A stretch of 15,495 nucleotides of DNA from JBLHKW01 sp047618565. GTDB taxonomy: Bacteria; Planctomycetota; UBA1135; GCA-002686595. The stretch is from contig JBLHKW010000128.1 in the NCBI GenBank assembly GCA_047618565.1, positions 1-15,495 on the forward strand, given 5' to 3'. Numbering within the stretch: the stretch's first letter is position 1; every line of letters begins with the position of its first letter. Shown in pieces: positions 7,745-14,275 of this stretch. The notes below the pieces were generated by a model. The model had not been told where the DNA came from, did not search any database, and saw only the letters and a list, made by a program, of their open reading frames with translations. The position numbers were made by a program, and so were the translations under genes.

Positions 7745-8155
7745 ATGAGCAGTCCCGACCTTCCCACCGAGACGTTCTGGCGCCAGCTGTCCGAAGCAGG
7801 CACGCTCGATAATTCGCTCGTAGATGAGTATCGACACGTCGTCAATGAGAGGCCCTGGAAACCCATCGGCCGCATCATGATCGAGGAGGGGCACGTCACC
7901 ATGCGACAGATGTCCCGCATCCTCGGAATGAAAGTGGACGAGCCAGACCTGCGCGTGGGCGACCTGGCGGTGCGCGAGAATTTCTGCACCCACACCCAGG
8001 TTGAGGAATGCCTCGCGATTCAGTCGGAGCAGGCTCCGCGACCCACCGAGCGGATCCAGAACGAGTCCGAAATGGACGACGAGCAACGGTACGATGCCCT
8101 CATCGGGTACATCTCGTTCCTCGAACGTCGCAACCGCTGGCTCGTCAACCAGTAG
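7745..8155 (+). CDS. Small protein with degenerate MshEN/PilB-N-like repeats
   Basis: 136 residues, soluble and acidic. Two ~30-residue units are easy to see: IGRIMIEEGHVTMRQMSRIL (41-60) and VGDLAVRENFCTHTQVEECL (71-90). A weaker first copy, FWRQLSEAGTLDNSLVDEYR, is at 11-30. The pattern (hydrophobic-G-x-hydrophobic2-x-x-E/N-G/F-x-hydrophobic-T-x-x-Q-hydrophobic) is the one found in N-terminal regions of PilB/GspE ATPases and in MshEN modules, some of which bind c-di-GMP. Without the full module, binding is only a guess. The C-terminus (DEQRYDALIGYISFLERRNRWLV) is probably one helix. AGGGA lies just before the ATG. The gene converges on the cheY-cheX operon with a 60-bp gap, so a role with that signalling set is possible but not shown. 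Confidence 0.68.
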   Translation: MSSPDLPTETFWRQLSEAGTLDNSLVDEYRHVVNERPWKPIGRIMIEEGHVTMRQMSRILGMKVDEPDLRVGDLAVRENFCTHTQVEECLAIQSEQAPRPTERIQNESEMDDEQRYDALIGYISFLERRNRWLVNQ

Positions 8156-8215
8156 CGATTCCGAGTTTGCACGGTGAGCCCTACCCGAAGCCGTGACCGG
8201 CCGCAGGGAGACCGA

Positions 8216-8815
8216 CTACGAATCCGATCGGTCTAAATCAAGCAACGGCAGATAGGACCCCAGGTCCGGCAGCGCGATGACCGTCTTGAAGGCCGGAAAG
8301 GGCGGCAGGCTGCCCTTCGCGGAACCGACGATCAACGGTGTCTCGTCGCGGTAGATCAGGGCCGGCCGTATCCCGGCGCGAACGCCCTGACAGCCGGTGA
8401 AGCGCACCTTCACGCCCTCCACCTCGAGCGCGCGGAGCGCGTTGGACGCACTCCCACCGATCATGTTGCCGATCTCGACCATCGCGTCCTTGAGACCGTT
8501 GTCGAGCGTGCTGAGGCTGCGTTTGGATGTGATTCCAGCTTCGGGGATCTCGAGCAGACAACCCGCCAGGCTGATCGCGTCGGCGAGCGGAATCAGAAGG
8601 TAGCCGTGCTGCAAGGCCAAGTCCGTCTTGAACCCCAGTCTGAACGAGATGTGAATCGACCCCTTCCCGGCGGGTCGCTCAGTCACACGTTCACCTTCGA
8701 CAGACGCAAACGCCAGCTCGCGATCGATCAGCGCCGACAGATCCTCACCGAGCTGATCAAGGATGCCCTTGATCAATATGGATTCGGACTCGGTGCAGGC
8801 CTCGTGTGTGCTCAT
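8216..8815 (-). CDS. CheX/CheC/FliY-like phosphatase-family protein (second copy)
   Basis: 199 residues. The central helix DAMVEIGNMIGGSASNAL carries the E-x-x-N signature (E114, N117) that in CheC, CheX and FliY inserts into the CheY-P active site and removes phosphate. Around it are FRLGFKTDLALQHGYLLIPLADAISLAGCLL and a C-terminal part (ALIYRDETPLIVG) consistent with the same fold. Only one E-x-x-N is present, as in CheX, but the sequence differs strongly from the neighbouring CheX-like protein, so the two are not a recent duplication. It begins 37 bp after the stop of the other cheX-like gene and is the last gene of the cheY operon. The ribosome-binding site is weak. It may act on the adjacent CheY or on another receiver protein. 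Confidence 0.72.
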   Translation of the reverse strand: MSTHEACTESESILIKGILDQLGEDLSALIDRELAFASVEGERVTERPAGKGSIHISFRLGFKTDLALQHGYLLIPLADAISLAGCLLEIPEAGITSKRSLSTLDNGLKDAMVEIGNMIGGSASNALRALEVEGVKVRFTGCQGVRAGIRPALIYRDETPLIVGSAKGSLPPFPAFKTVIALPDLGSYLPLLDLDRSDS

Positions 8816-8852
8816 TGGGATCGGTCAGCGACTGGCCGGAAGGCGCGCGCGA

Positions 8853-9380
8853 TCACGCAGCCTCGGCCTCGGGCTTCAGCCAGATCTCGACGACCGCGTG
8901 CCCATCGGTAAGCTCGTAAACGAGGCTACCGCAGCGCTCTTGCTCGTCTTCGACCACGGCGTGGGTCTCGATCTGGGGCAGACCCAGGAAGAAAGTTCCG
9001 AACGGATCGAGCACCTTGGCCTTGAGTGACCCGGCCATCATGTTGGCGCACTCGCCGATCGCGTCCTGAACCTCGTCGAGCTCGATGGGGTCCTGATCGT
9101 CGAGCATCAACAGCCCGCGGGTGATGTCGATCGCTCCGTCGGCAGTGCATCGCAGGACCACGGTCCCGGTCTGGTCGCCGTCGAATTCGATCGTCGCTTC
9201 GATGTTCACCCGCGCCGAGTCGTCGCCTGCAGCCGAGCTTTCGCTGCCGATCAGCTTCGTGACACCCGAGAGCATCGTCGCGAACACCTCCGAGGTGACT
9301 TCCTCGAGGGCCTTGACCAGTCTCTTGGGGGCAAAAATGCCCTCTCCCGAGACCTCGTTTCCGGACGCTTCAGGCGGCAT
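8853..9380 (-). CDS. cheX: CheX-like chemotaxis/response-regulator phosphatase
   Basis: 175 residues from ATG 9380. The family signature is DEVQDAIGECANMMAGSLKAKV, with catalytic-type E110 and N113 (E-x-x-N). It follows beta strands VNIEATIEFDGDQTGTVVLRC and the helix TRGLLMLDD, and precedes LPQIETHAVVEDE; the order fits CheX. The open frame extends further upstream but there overlaps cheY, so the ATG 11 bp inside the 3' end of cheY is chosen. That overlap implies coupled translation with CheY, its likely substrate. CheX normally dephosphorylates CheY-P to end the signal. Confidence 0.78.
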   Translation of the reverse strand: MPPEASGNEVSGEGIFAPKRLVKALEEVTSEVFATMLSGVTKLIGSESSAAGDDSARVNIEATIEFDGDQTGTVVLRCTADGAIDITRGLLMLDDQDPIELDEVQDAIGECANMMAGSLKAKVLDPFGTFFLGLPQIETHAVVEDEQERCGSLVYELTDGHAVVEIWLKPEAEAA

Positions 9381-9744
9381 GACGCTCGAGGGCTGCTTTG
9401 ATGGAATCGGGCGTGAAGGGCTTGGTGATGTAACCGTTGGCTCCGGCACTTGCCGCTTGACCACGGATCTCTTCGCCGCCCTCGGTCGTGATCATCATGA
9501 TCTTGACCTTGTCCTCGCCGTGGGTCTCACGGACCTTGGCGACCATCGTGAGGCCGTCCATCTCGGGCATGTTGACGTCCGAGAGGATCAGCGAAATGTC
9601 GGGCTGCGCGGCCAGCTGCTCCAGGCCCTCGAGCCCGTTGGCAGCCTCCAAGACCTCGTCGAACGGCAGGTCGGCCTGTCGAAGGACGCGCTTGATGATC
9701 TTCCGCATCGTTGCGGAGTCGTCGACGATCAGAATCTTGCTCAT
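9370..9744 (-). CDS. cheY: CheY-like single-domain response regulator
   Basis: 124 residues, one receiver domain and no output domain. The acidic pocket is D8-D9 (ILIVDDSATMRKI), the phospho-acceptor D56 (ILSDVNMPEMDG), the switch Thr T86 (MMITTEGG) and the invariant K108 (YITKPFTP), so all catalytic residues are present. N58-M59-P60-x-M62-D63-G64 is the usual chemotaxis-CheY loop. The start is placed at MSKILIVDD, giving a normal length; the upstream in-frame ATG would add 24 unlikely residues. First gene of the cheY-cheX-cheX-like operon. No CheA, CheW, CheB, CheR or receptor gene is in the window, so the kinase acts in trans. Output could be the flagellar motor, type IV pili or another process. 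Confidence 0.92.
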   Translation of the reverse strand: MSKILIVDDSATMRKIIKRVLRQADLPFDEVLEAANGLEGLEQLAAQPDISLILSDVNMPEMDGLTMVAKVRETHGEDKVKIMMITTEGGEEIRGQAASAGANGYITKPFTPDSIKAALERHAA

Positions 9745-10083
9745 GGCTTGAGAACTGTTCTTTGAAGGGATCGGATACCACGCAGACGGAATGGCCAGGA
9801 GAGGCCCATGCCGCACTTCGGTGGTGTTGAGTGGGCGTCATCGGGCACTCGGCCGACGGATTATTAGCCAAAGTCCCAAGAACCTTGCCGCGCCCGCCGG
9901 GCCCCAAGTGGGTCTCAATTACGGGACCGCCGCTGAGCTGCTCCAGGGGGCGGCGCCCCGCGCGCACGACGGCCCGGAGCGGGCTGTGACCTGCATTCGG
10001 TCCCACGCGCGACAACTGCTCAAGGTCTCGCTCGGGACGTTCGATGGATCGGCAGCACACCCTCCCGCTGGCCCCCTACCCAC
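9745..10083. other. Divergent intergenic region between cheY and the ABC1-kinase gene
   Basis: About 340-400 bp without a convincing gene. It should hold promoters in both directions. The only AT-rich patch, GATTATTAGCC (9859-9869), reads GGCTAATAATC on the minus strand and contains a TAATAAT that could be a -10 element for the cheY operon, but no good -35 accompanies it. GGGGC-GGC-GCCCC (9947-9959) is a short perfect hairpin of unknown role. No tRNA-like or repeat structure is seen. Confidence 0.35.
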
Positions 10084-10149
10084 ATGATAGACCAGACCCT
10101 AGAGGCCCTGTCTGCGGGCATCGTCATGGCCGAGGCATCCGGTCCATGA
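10084..10149 (+). CDS. Possible 21-codon leader ORF coupled to the ABC1-kinase gene
   Basis: ATG ATA GAC CAG ... encodes MIDQTLEALSAGIVMAEASG plus a final Pro, and stops at a TGA that overlaps the kinase ATG as ATGA (10146-10149). The peptide composition resembles a real amphipathic helix. There is no strong ribosome-binding site, and such a short frame may be chance. Confidence 0.25.
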   Translation: MIDQTLEALSAGIVMAEASGP

Positions 10150-11696
10150 AGAAGACCGTCGTCTCCACCTCGAAGCTCAAGCGCGTCGCTGGCATGGCAC
10201 AGGCCGGCCTGGGCGCGCGTGGTCTGCGTTCGGATGCGCCCCAGGACGTTCGGCAAAAGGCCGCCCTGCACGTCGCCCAACGGCTTGGGCGTCTGCGCGG
10301 CCTACCGCAGAAGATGGGCCAGATCCTCAGCATGGCGGACGACGCCGAAGTCGCCTCGGCCTTCGGGTCGCTTGGAGCCGACGCCGAGCCCGTTTCCTTC
10401 GATCAGTTGCGCCCGGTGATCGAGAGCGCCTGGGGTCATGCTGCGGAGGAGCGCCTGGCCGAGATCGACCCCGCCGGTCACGCGGCCTCGCTCGGCCAGG
10501 TGCACCACGCGCGCTTGCTGGATGGGAGCGAGGTCGCGATCAAGGTCCAGTATCCCGGGATCGACAAGGCGATCGATGCCGACCTCAAGATGCTGGGCTG
10601 GATCAGCGAACCGCTCGGCGGACTGAAGCGTGGCTTCGAACTGCCCGCCTACCGCGAGACCATCCGGGCCGGACTCGCCGAGGAGCTCGACTACGAGCAG
10701 GAGGCCGACAACCAGCGTCAGTATGCGCGTTGTGCTGCCGGGCCAGGACTGATCGTCCCCGAGGTCGTGGATGAGCTCAGCTCGAAGCGCGTACTCGTGA
10801 CCCGCTGGGAGGATGGCGTCACCCTGCAGGAAGCACGCACCTGGGAGCCGGAGCAGCGCGCCGCGCTCGCGCGCACGCTCGTCGAGCACTTCCTGGTCAT
10901 GCTCTTCGAGCACGGGCTGGTCCACGCCGACCCGCACCCGGGGAACTATCGCTTTCGCCAGACGCCCGATGGGCCACGCGTGGTGCTGTACGACTTCGGC
11001 AGCGTGCACCGGGTGCCGGATAAGGAGCGACTCGCACTTCTGCGTCTGATCCACGACACCTTCAATACACCCGACTGCGATCCCTACCCGCTCTTCATAC
11101 AGCTCGGCTTCGGCGCTGAGACGCTGGAGCCGCTGCGCCACAGGCTCCCGGCATTGTGCCACGTGCTCTTCGCGCCGTTTGGATCGAAGGGCGCCTTCGA
11201 CATCGCCGGCTGGGATCGCAGCGAGAAGGTCAGCGACATCCTCGGAGACGATCGCTGGAACTTCCGCATCAGTGGTCCTGCGCGCCTGCTCTTCCTCATG
11301 CGCGCGTTCCACGGCCTGGTCTTCTACCTGCGCGAGCTCGATGCACCGGTACGCTGGAGCAAGTACTCACAACCACATGTGGAGCGCGAAGCCGACGCAA
11401 TGCGGAAGCTGGTGCTACCCGTGGAGGCCGATACACAGACCACATTCGCAACCCTGGCCGAGCATCTCCTCATCCGCGTCACCGACGATGGCAAGGTCAA
11501 GGTCCAGCTGTCCTTGCCGGCGAATGCGGTCGAACGCATCGATAGCCTTCTGGCCGAAGACGTGCGTCAGCGAATTGACGAGCGGGGGATCAAGCTGCCG
11601 GAGCTGCTGAAGCGCGTTCGCAGCAACCAGTATGCTCCGCAGGAACTCTTCCGGCTCGAAGAGGGCACCAAGGTGATCGAGGTCTGGCTCGCGTAG
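10146..11696 (+). CDS. ABC1/UbiB (AarF/COQ8)-family atypical protein kinase-like protein
   Basis: 516 residues. All hallmarks of the family are intact: the KxGQ motif (K56-M-G-Q-I-L-S-M), the Ala-rich nucleotide loop AGHAASLGQVHHA, the lysine of AIKVQYPGI (K133), the E-L-D-Y-E-Q-E-A-D-N block, HADPHPGN (H260, D262, N267) as catalytic loop, and YDFGS (D283) as the metal-binding DFG. The nearest well-known members are UbiB and COQ8, ATP-binding proteins needed for ubiquinone biosynthesis; other bacterial members have unknown targets. No C-terminal transmembrane pair like that of UbiB is evident. The C-terminus (~430-516) is a helical tail. The frame is open upstream to 10044, but the family N-terminal pattern (STSKLKRVAGMAQ) starts just after ATG 10146. 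No ubiquinone gene is nearby, so a pathway is not assigned. Confidence 0.9.
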   Translation: MKKTVVSTSKLKRVAGMAQAGLGARGLRSDAPQDVRQKAALHVAQRLGRLRGLPQKMGQILSMADDAEVASAFGSLGADAEPVSFDQLRPVIESAWGHAAEERLAEIDPAGHAASLGQVHHARLLDGSEVAIKVQYPGIDKAIDADLKMLGWISEPLGGLKRGFELPAYRETIRAGLAEELDYEQEADNQRQYARCAAGPGLIVPEVVDELSSKRVLVTRWEDGVTLQEARTWEPEQRAALARTLVEHFLVMLFEHGLVHADPHPGNYRFRQTPDGPRVVLYDFGSVHRVPDKERLALLRLIHDTFNTPDCDPYPLFIQLGFGAETLEPLRHRLPALCHVLFAPFGSKGAFDIAGWDRSEKVSDILGDDRWNFRISGPARLLFLMRAFHGLVFYLRELDAPVRWSKYSQPHVEREADAMRKLVLPVEADTQTTFATLAEHLLIRVTDDGKVKVQLSLPANAVERIDSLLAEDVRQRIDERGIKLPELLKRVRSNQYAPQELFRLEEGTKVIEVWLA

Positions 11697-11758
11697 TTCC
11701 CGCACGCTGGCAAATCATGGGGTATCCTTCTCTAGGAACCACTGAGGGGAAATACACC

Positions 11759-12001
11759 ATGTTGATGTCGCAGGAACAGATGGATCAGATCCGCTTCAAG
11801 TTGGAGAGCCTACGAGAGGCCCTCCTGCAAAAACGCCTTACCGAGCCCGCCGTGCAGAGCCTCATGGAAGAAATTTCCATGCTGCGCTCGTCGGGCCACA
11901 GCGGCCGGTTCGATGGCACGCTCGCGATGATCGAGACGCTGCTGATGGGCGTCCGGTCGAACCTTCAGGCCACCTCCTGGATCCGCACGCTGGGCGCGTG
12001 A
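11759..12001 (+). CDS. Small helical protein of unknown function
   Basis: 80 residues from ATG 11759 with AGGGGA 8 nt upstream; an ATG two codons later is equally possible, and the frame is open back to 11717. Content is mostly alpha-helical and amphipathic (QEQMDQIRFKLESLREALLQKRL, VQSLMEEISMLRSS), with a hydrophobic final third (DGTLAMIETLLMGVRSNL). No signal peptide or known motif. It lies 62 bp after the ABC1-kinase stop, may share its transcript, and converges on the globin gene. Confidence 0.6.
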   Translation: MLMSQEQMDQIRFKLESLREALLQKRLTEPAVQSLMEEISMLRSSGHSGRFDGTLAMIETLLMGVRSNLQATSWIRTLGA

Positions 12002-12013
12002 CGCGCTCCCAGG

Positions 12014-12030
12014 CGGCCTGTTAGAGGCCG
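12014..12030. terminator. Hairpin at the junction of two converging genes
   Basis: CGGCCT-GTTAG-AGGCCG is a perfect 6+6 inverted repeat over the stop codon of the globin gene, in the 19-bp gap to the small-protein gene. The position fits a shared transcription end for both strands, but neither side has a T-run. Confidence 0.33.
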
Positions 12031-12407
12031 AGTACGTCGTCGTGCGTCGAAGCCGCGATCGTCATGACCTCGTCGGTCAGCTTCTGATCGACGTTCAGCT
12101 CGGTCAGCGTGCCAGCCAGGTGTCCCGCGACCGCGTTGAAGTGCTCCTCGCTGAGGCCACGCTCGACCATCTCCGCATGTCCGCTGCGCAGGTCCTTGCC
12201 CGTGTAGTTGACAGGAGCGCCGAAGGCCAGCGCCAGGAATGTACGCTGCTTGCCCTTCTGGGCAGCCATGTCGACACCGTCAAAGAACGGCTTGAGGAGA
12301 TCGTCCGCCAGGACCTTCTCGTAGAAGAGGTCAACCGAGGCGTCGATCGCAGCCTTGCCGCCAATGCGCTCGTACAGGCTTCCGGTGCTGGTCTTCGTGT
12401 CGCTCAT
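12021..12407 (-). CDS. glbN: Group 1 truncated haemoglobin
   Basis: 128 residues, normal for a 2/2 globin. SLYERIGGKAAIDASVDLFYEKVL (10-33) holds the group 1 opening with the B-helix Tyr in L-F-Y (Y29). PFFDGVDMAAQKGKQRTFLALAFGAP covers the E region, and NYTGKDLRSGHAEM carries the proximal haem-ligand His (H77). Group 1 proteins bind O2 and NO and often act as NO dioxygenases or O2/NO sensors. AAGGAA lies 7 nt before the ATG at 12407, which decides the start; the open frame upstream is not needed. It is divergent from the sigma-54 activator gene, with 188 bp between the two starts, making joint or direct regulation likely. Confidence 0.9.
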   Translation of the reverse strand: MSDTKTSTGSLYERIGGKAAIDASVDLFYEKVLADDLLKPFFDGVDMAAQKGKQRTFLALAFGAPVNYTGKDLRSGHAEMVERGLSEEHFNAVAGHLAGTLTELNVDQKLTDEVMTIAASTHDDVLGL

Positions 12408-12464
12408 TGCTGGTTCCTTGGGAGCTCTAGGGTGGATCGGATGTACGTCTCGGATCCGCGCACC

Positions 12465-12480
12465 AGCCATCTGGAGGCCA
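12465..12480 (-). promoter_or_regulatory. Candidate -24/-12 (sigma-54) promoter for the globin gene
   Basis: On the minus strand the site reads TGGCCTCCAGATGGCT. It keeps the invariant GG of the -24 element and GC of the -12 element at the correct spacing (GG-N10-GC), with TGGC and GCT intact, but differs from TGGCACG-N4-TTGCW at four positions. A transcript would start near 12454, leaving a leader of ~47 nt before the globin ATG. Its position divergent to a sigma-54 activator gene supports it. Confidence 0.35.
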
Positions 12481-12507
12481 AGCCCGCCTTCTTCACGATC
12501 CCGGCCC

Positions 12508-12532
12508 ATCGCGGAAGTGGCCGCGATAAAAT
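12508..12532. promoter_or_regulatory. Perfect 7+7 dyad and -10-like box between globin and regulator genes
   Basis: ATCGCGG-AAGTGG-CCGCGAT (12508-12527) is a perfect inverted repeat with a 6-bp spacer, in the middle of the divergent intergenic region. On the plus strand it runs into TAAAAT (12527-12532), a 5/6 match to a -10 box that could serve the regulator gene; no good -35 was found. A protein bound at the dyad could repress the regulator gene and assist the globin promoter ~28 bp away. Confidence 0.45.
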
Positions 12533-12572
12533 GCCTCCCATTGATGTATCTTCAGTGCACTTCGGGCCTCCA

Positions 12573-12587
12573 ATCCAGGGCCTGGAT
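12573..12587. promoter_or_regulatory. Short dyad just before the regulator start codon
   Basis: ATCCAG-GGC-CTGGAT is a perfect 6+6 inverted repeat ending 8 bp before the ATG of the sigma-54 activator and running up to its AGGA ribosome-binding site. It could act as an operator or as an RNA hairpin affecting initiation. It is short enough to occur by chance. Confidence 0.3.
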
Positions 12588-12595
12588 CAGGACTC

Positions 12596-14047
12596 ATGAC
12601 GAGACCTTCGACCGACCCCAACCACGACCGCGTTAGTCTGGACTTCGAGAAGAGCCCCGAGGTTCTTCGGACCGTCGGAGACCAGCTCGGACTGGGTGTC
12701 TTCACCGTTGACGAACAGGGTCGTTTCGTCGGATGGAGCGGGGGCGCCGTGCGGATAACCGGGTATTCGCTCGAGGACGTGCGCGGGCAGCCCTGCCACA
12801 TGCTCGACGGCCCCAACTGCAAGGGCTTCAGCGGCCTCGCGGACCTGCTCTCCGCACCCACACCCGACAGCTTCGGGATGGACAACCAGGAGTGCCGTGT
12901 CTACTCGCGGGACTCCCGCGAACTACACCTGCTCGGTAGCGTCCGATTACTGCGCGACGATGCCGGCAAGGTCTACGGCGCAGTTGGGAGCTTCACCGAC
13001 CTGACGGAGATCCTCAAGCTGAACGCGCCCGCGCTCAGCGCTCCGTCGGGGCAGGGCCTGGTGGGCCTCATCGGGCAGAGCGCGGCGATGATCGAGGTCT
13101 TCCGCCGCGTTCAGCTCGCAGCCGACAGCGACGTCACGACGCTCATCACGGGCGATTCGGGAACCGGAAAGGAACTCGCGGCGCGCGCGATCCATGCGCT
13201 CAGCCGTCGCAACAAGAAGCCCTTCGTGGCCATCAACTGTGCGGCCATCCCCGAGAGCCTGCTCGAGAGCGAACTGTTCGGCCATGTGAAGGGCGCCTTC
13301 ACGGGCGCGGTACGCGACCGCGCCGGTGTGTTCGAATCCGCGAATGGAGGCACACTCTTCCTGGACGAGATCGGAGATGTGAGCCCGCTGCTACAGACCA
13401 AGCTCCTGCGGGTCCTGCAAGAGCGCGAGATCCAGAGGGTCGGCGATGACAAGGCACACGCCGTCGACGTTCGCTTGCTGACCGCGACCAACCGTGACCT
13501 GCCCAAGCGGATCGAGGAGAAGCTGATCCGCGAGGACTTCTACTACCGGATCCGGGTCTTCGACATCCGTATGCCGGCCCTGCGCGAGCGCTCCGATGAC
13601 ATCCCGCTCCTGGCGCAGCGCTTCGTGGATGAGCTTTCGCGCGCACAGGGCAAGTCGGTCAGTGGAATCGCTCGAGACGCACTCGAGGCCCTCATCAGGC
13701 ACACCTGGCCGGGCAACGTTCGCGAGCTCTACAACGCCATCGAGCACGCGATGGTGATCCAGAAGGGCGACACCGTGGGCCTGCTGGACCTGCCTGAAGA
13801 CGTGCGCAATGCTTCCGAGAAGAGGGTCGTGCCCCTGGGCAAGCGCTCGTTGACGCCGGAGCAAGAGAGCGAGCGCATCGGGATCCTCGAAGCCCTCGAA
13901 GAGCACGGCTGGAACCGGACCCGGAGCGCCAAGAGCCTGGGGGTCAGCCGCGTCACACTGTGGAAGAAGATCCGCCGGTACCAGCTCGACGAGGGGCTTG
14001 AGCAGAGCGCGGAGCACAGCGAGAGCGCGCCTCCGCCCGAGCACTGA
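12596..14047 (+). CDS. Sigma-54-dependent transcriptional activator, PAS-AAA+-Fis
   Basis: 483 residues. The N-terminal PAS domain (~28-135; LGVFTVDEQGRFVGWSGGAVRITGY ... VYGAVGSFTDLTEI) carries three cysteines, C67, C75 and C100, in the loop where many activator PAS domains have metal- or redox-type cysteines. The AAA+ domain (~164-395) has Walker A GDSGTGKE (186-193, K192), the sigma-54-contacting loop GAFTGA (233-238, intact), Walker B LFLDEIGD (D257-E258), and arginine-finger region FYYRIRVF. A Fis-type helix-turn-helix ends the protein (ESERIGILEALEEHGWNRTR ... LGVSRVTLWKKIRRYQL, ~424-464). There is no receiver domain, so the signal is likely sensed directly by the PAS domain. AGGA precedes the ATG. 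Divergent globin, downstream -24/-12 promoter and peroxiredoxin/MBL genes suggest control of NO, redox or sulfur stress. Confidence 0.93.
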   Translation: MTRPSTDPNHDRVSLDFEKSPEVLRTVGDQLGLGVFTVDEQGRFVGWSGGAVRITGYSLEDVRGQPCHMLDGPNCKGFSGLADLLSAPTPDSFGMDNQECRVYSRDSRELHLLGSVRLLRDDAGKVYGAVGSFTDLTEILKLNAPALSAPSGQGLVGLIGQSAAMIEVFRRVQLAADSDVTTLITGDSGTGKELAARAIHALSRRNKKPFVAINCAAIPESLLESELFGHVKGAFTGAVRDRAGVFESANGGTLFLDEIGDVSPLLQTKLLRVLQEREIQRVGDDKAHAVDVRLLTATNRDLPKRIEEKLIREDFYYRIRVFDIRMPALRERSDDIPLLAQRFVDELSRAQGKSVSGIARDALEALIRHTWPGNVRELYNAIEHAMVIQKGDTVGLLDLPEDVRNASEKRVVPLGKRSLTPEQESERIGILEALEEHGWNRTRSAKSLGVSRVTLWKKIRRYQLDEGLEQSAEHSESAPPPEH

Positions 14048-14061
14048 GCTCGACCAGGCGC

Positions 14062-14084
14062 GCGGCCGCGGGCGACCGGGCCGC
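14062..14084 (+). terminator. GC-rich hairpin after the sigma-54 activator gene
   Basis: GCGGCC (14062-14067) pairs perfectly with GGCCGC (14079-14084) around an 11-nt loop, 14 bp past the stop codon. Position suits a transcription end, but no T-run follows; a CTAA and then the MITE begin at once. Confidence 0.3.
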
Positions 14085-14087
14085 TAA

Positions 14088-14244
14088 CAGCCCGTGGTAA
14101 AACTCACGACCCGCTCAAATCCGCCAGGCTCCGCCCTGGCGGCGTTGCGCTTCCTCCGAGTATCCACGAATACGCGTCGTCAGCGCGCCTTGCCAGATCG
14201 AATCCTGACGGCTTCGAGCCCGCCGTGACTTTCACCACGGGCTG
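14088..14244. mobile_element. MITE-like miniature inverted-repeat element, 157 bp, CTAA duplication
   Basis: The outer ends are CAGCCCGTGGT and ACCACGGGCTG, perfect for 11 bp. Extended inward, the two arms match at 36 of 46 positions, including AAA, TCACG, GCTC, CCG and CAGG blocks. The element is bounded on each side by CTAA (14084-14087 and 14245-14248), as a 4-bp target-site duplication would be. Inside is a second perfect hairpin, CCGCCAGG-CTCCGC-CCTGGCGG (14121-14142), and the near-palindrome GTATCCACGAATAC. There is no ORF, so it must move, if it does, with a transposase encoded elsewhere; 4-bp duplications of CTAR type are known for IS5-group elements, which is only a hint. It lies between the activator gene and the control region of the peroxiredoxin gene. 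Confidence 0.7.
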
Positions 14245-14248
14245 CTAA

Positions 14249-14275
14249 GGGTGTTAACTTCGGGGGTTAGCACCC
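14249..14275. promoter_or_regulatory. 27-bp dyad, candidate upstream activator site
   Basis: GGGTGTTAAC (14249-14258) and GTTAGCACCC (14266-14275) form a 10+10 inverted repeat with one mismatch and a 7-bp spacer. The core TGTTAAC-N7-GTTAGCA has the size of binding sites for sigma-54 activators. Its centre is ~122 bp upstream of the GG of the -24/-12 promoter at 14383-14398, a usual enhancer distance. As RNA it would be a hairpin, so a terminator is the alternative, but no T-run follows. Confidence 0.5.

Noticed and set aside
8156..8215. CACGG...CCGTG hairpin between the converging genes as a terminator
   Set aside because: Arms are only 5 bp with a 16-nt loop and no T-run; indistinguishable from chance.
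10302..11312. 336-codon minus-strand frame over the ABC1-kinase gene
   Set aside because: Antisense shadow; the plus strand carries every ABC1 motif.
13391..14044. 217-codon minus-strand frame over the AAA+ domain
   Set aside because: Shadow of the sigma-54 activator coding sequence, no motif.
14101..14160. tRNA-like T-loop (GCTCAAATCC) in the MITE
   Set aside because: No acceptor stem, D-arm or anticodon arm can be drawn around it; it is part of the terminal inverted repeat.
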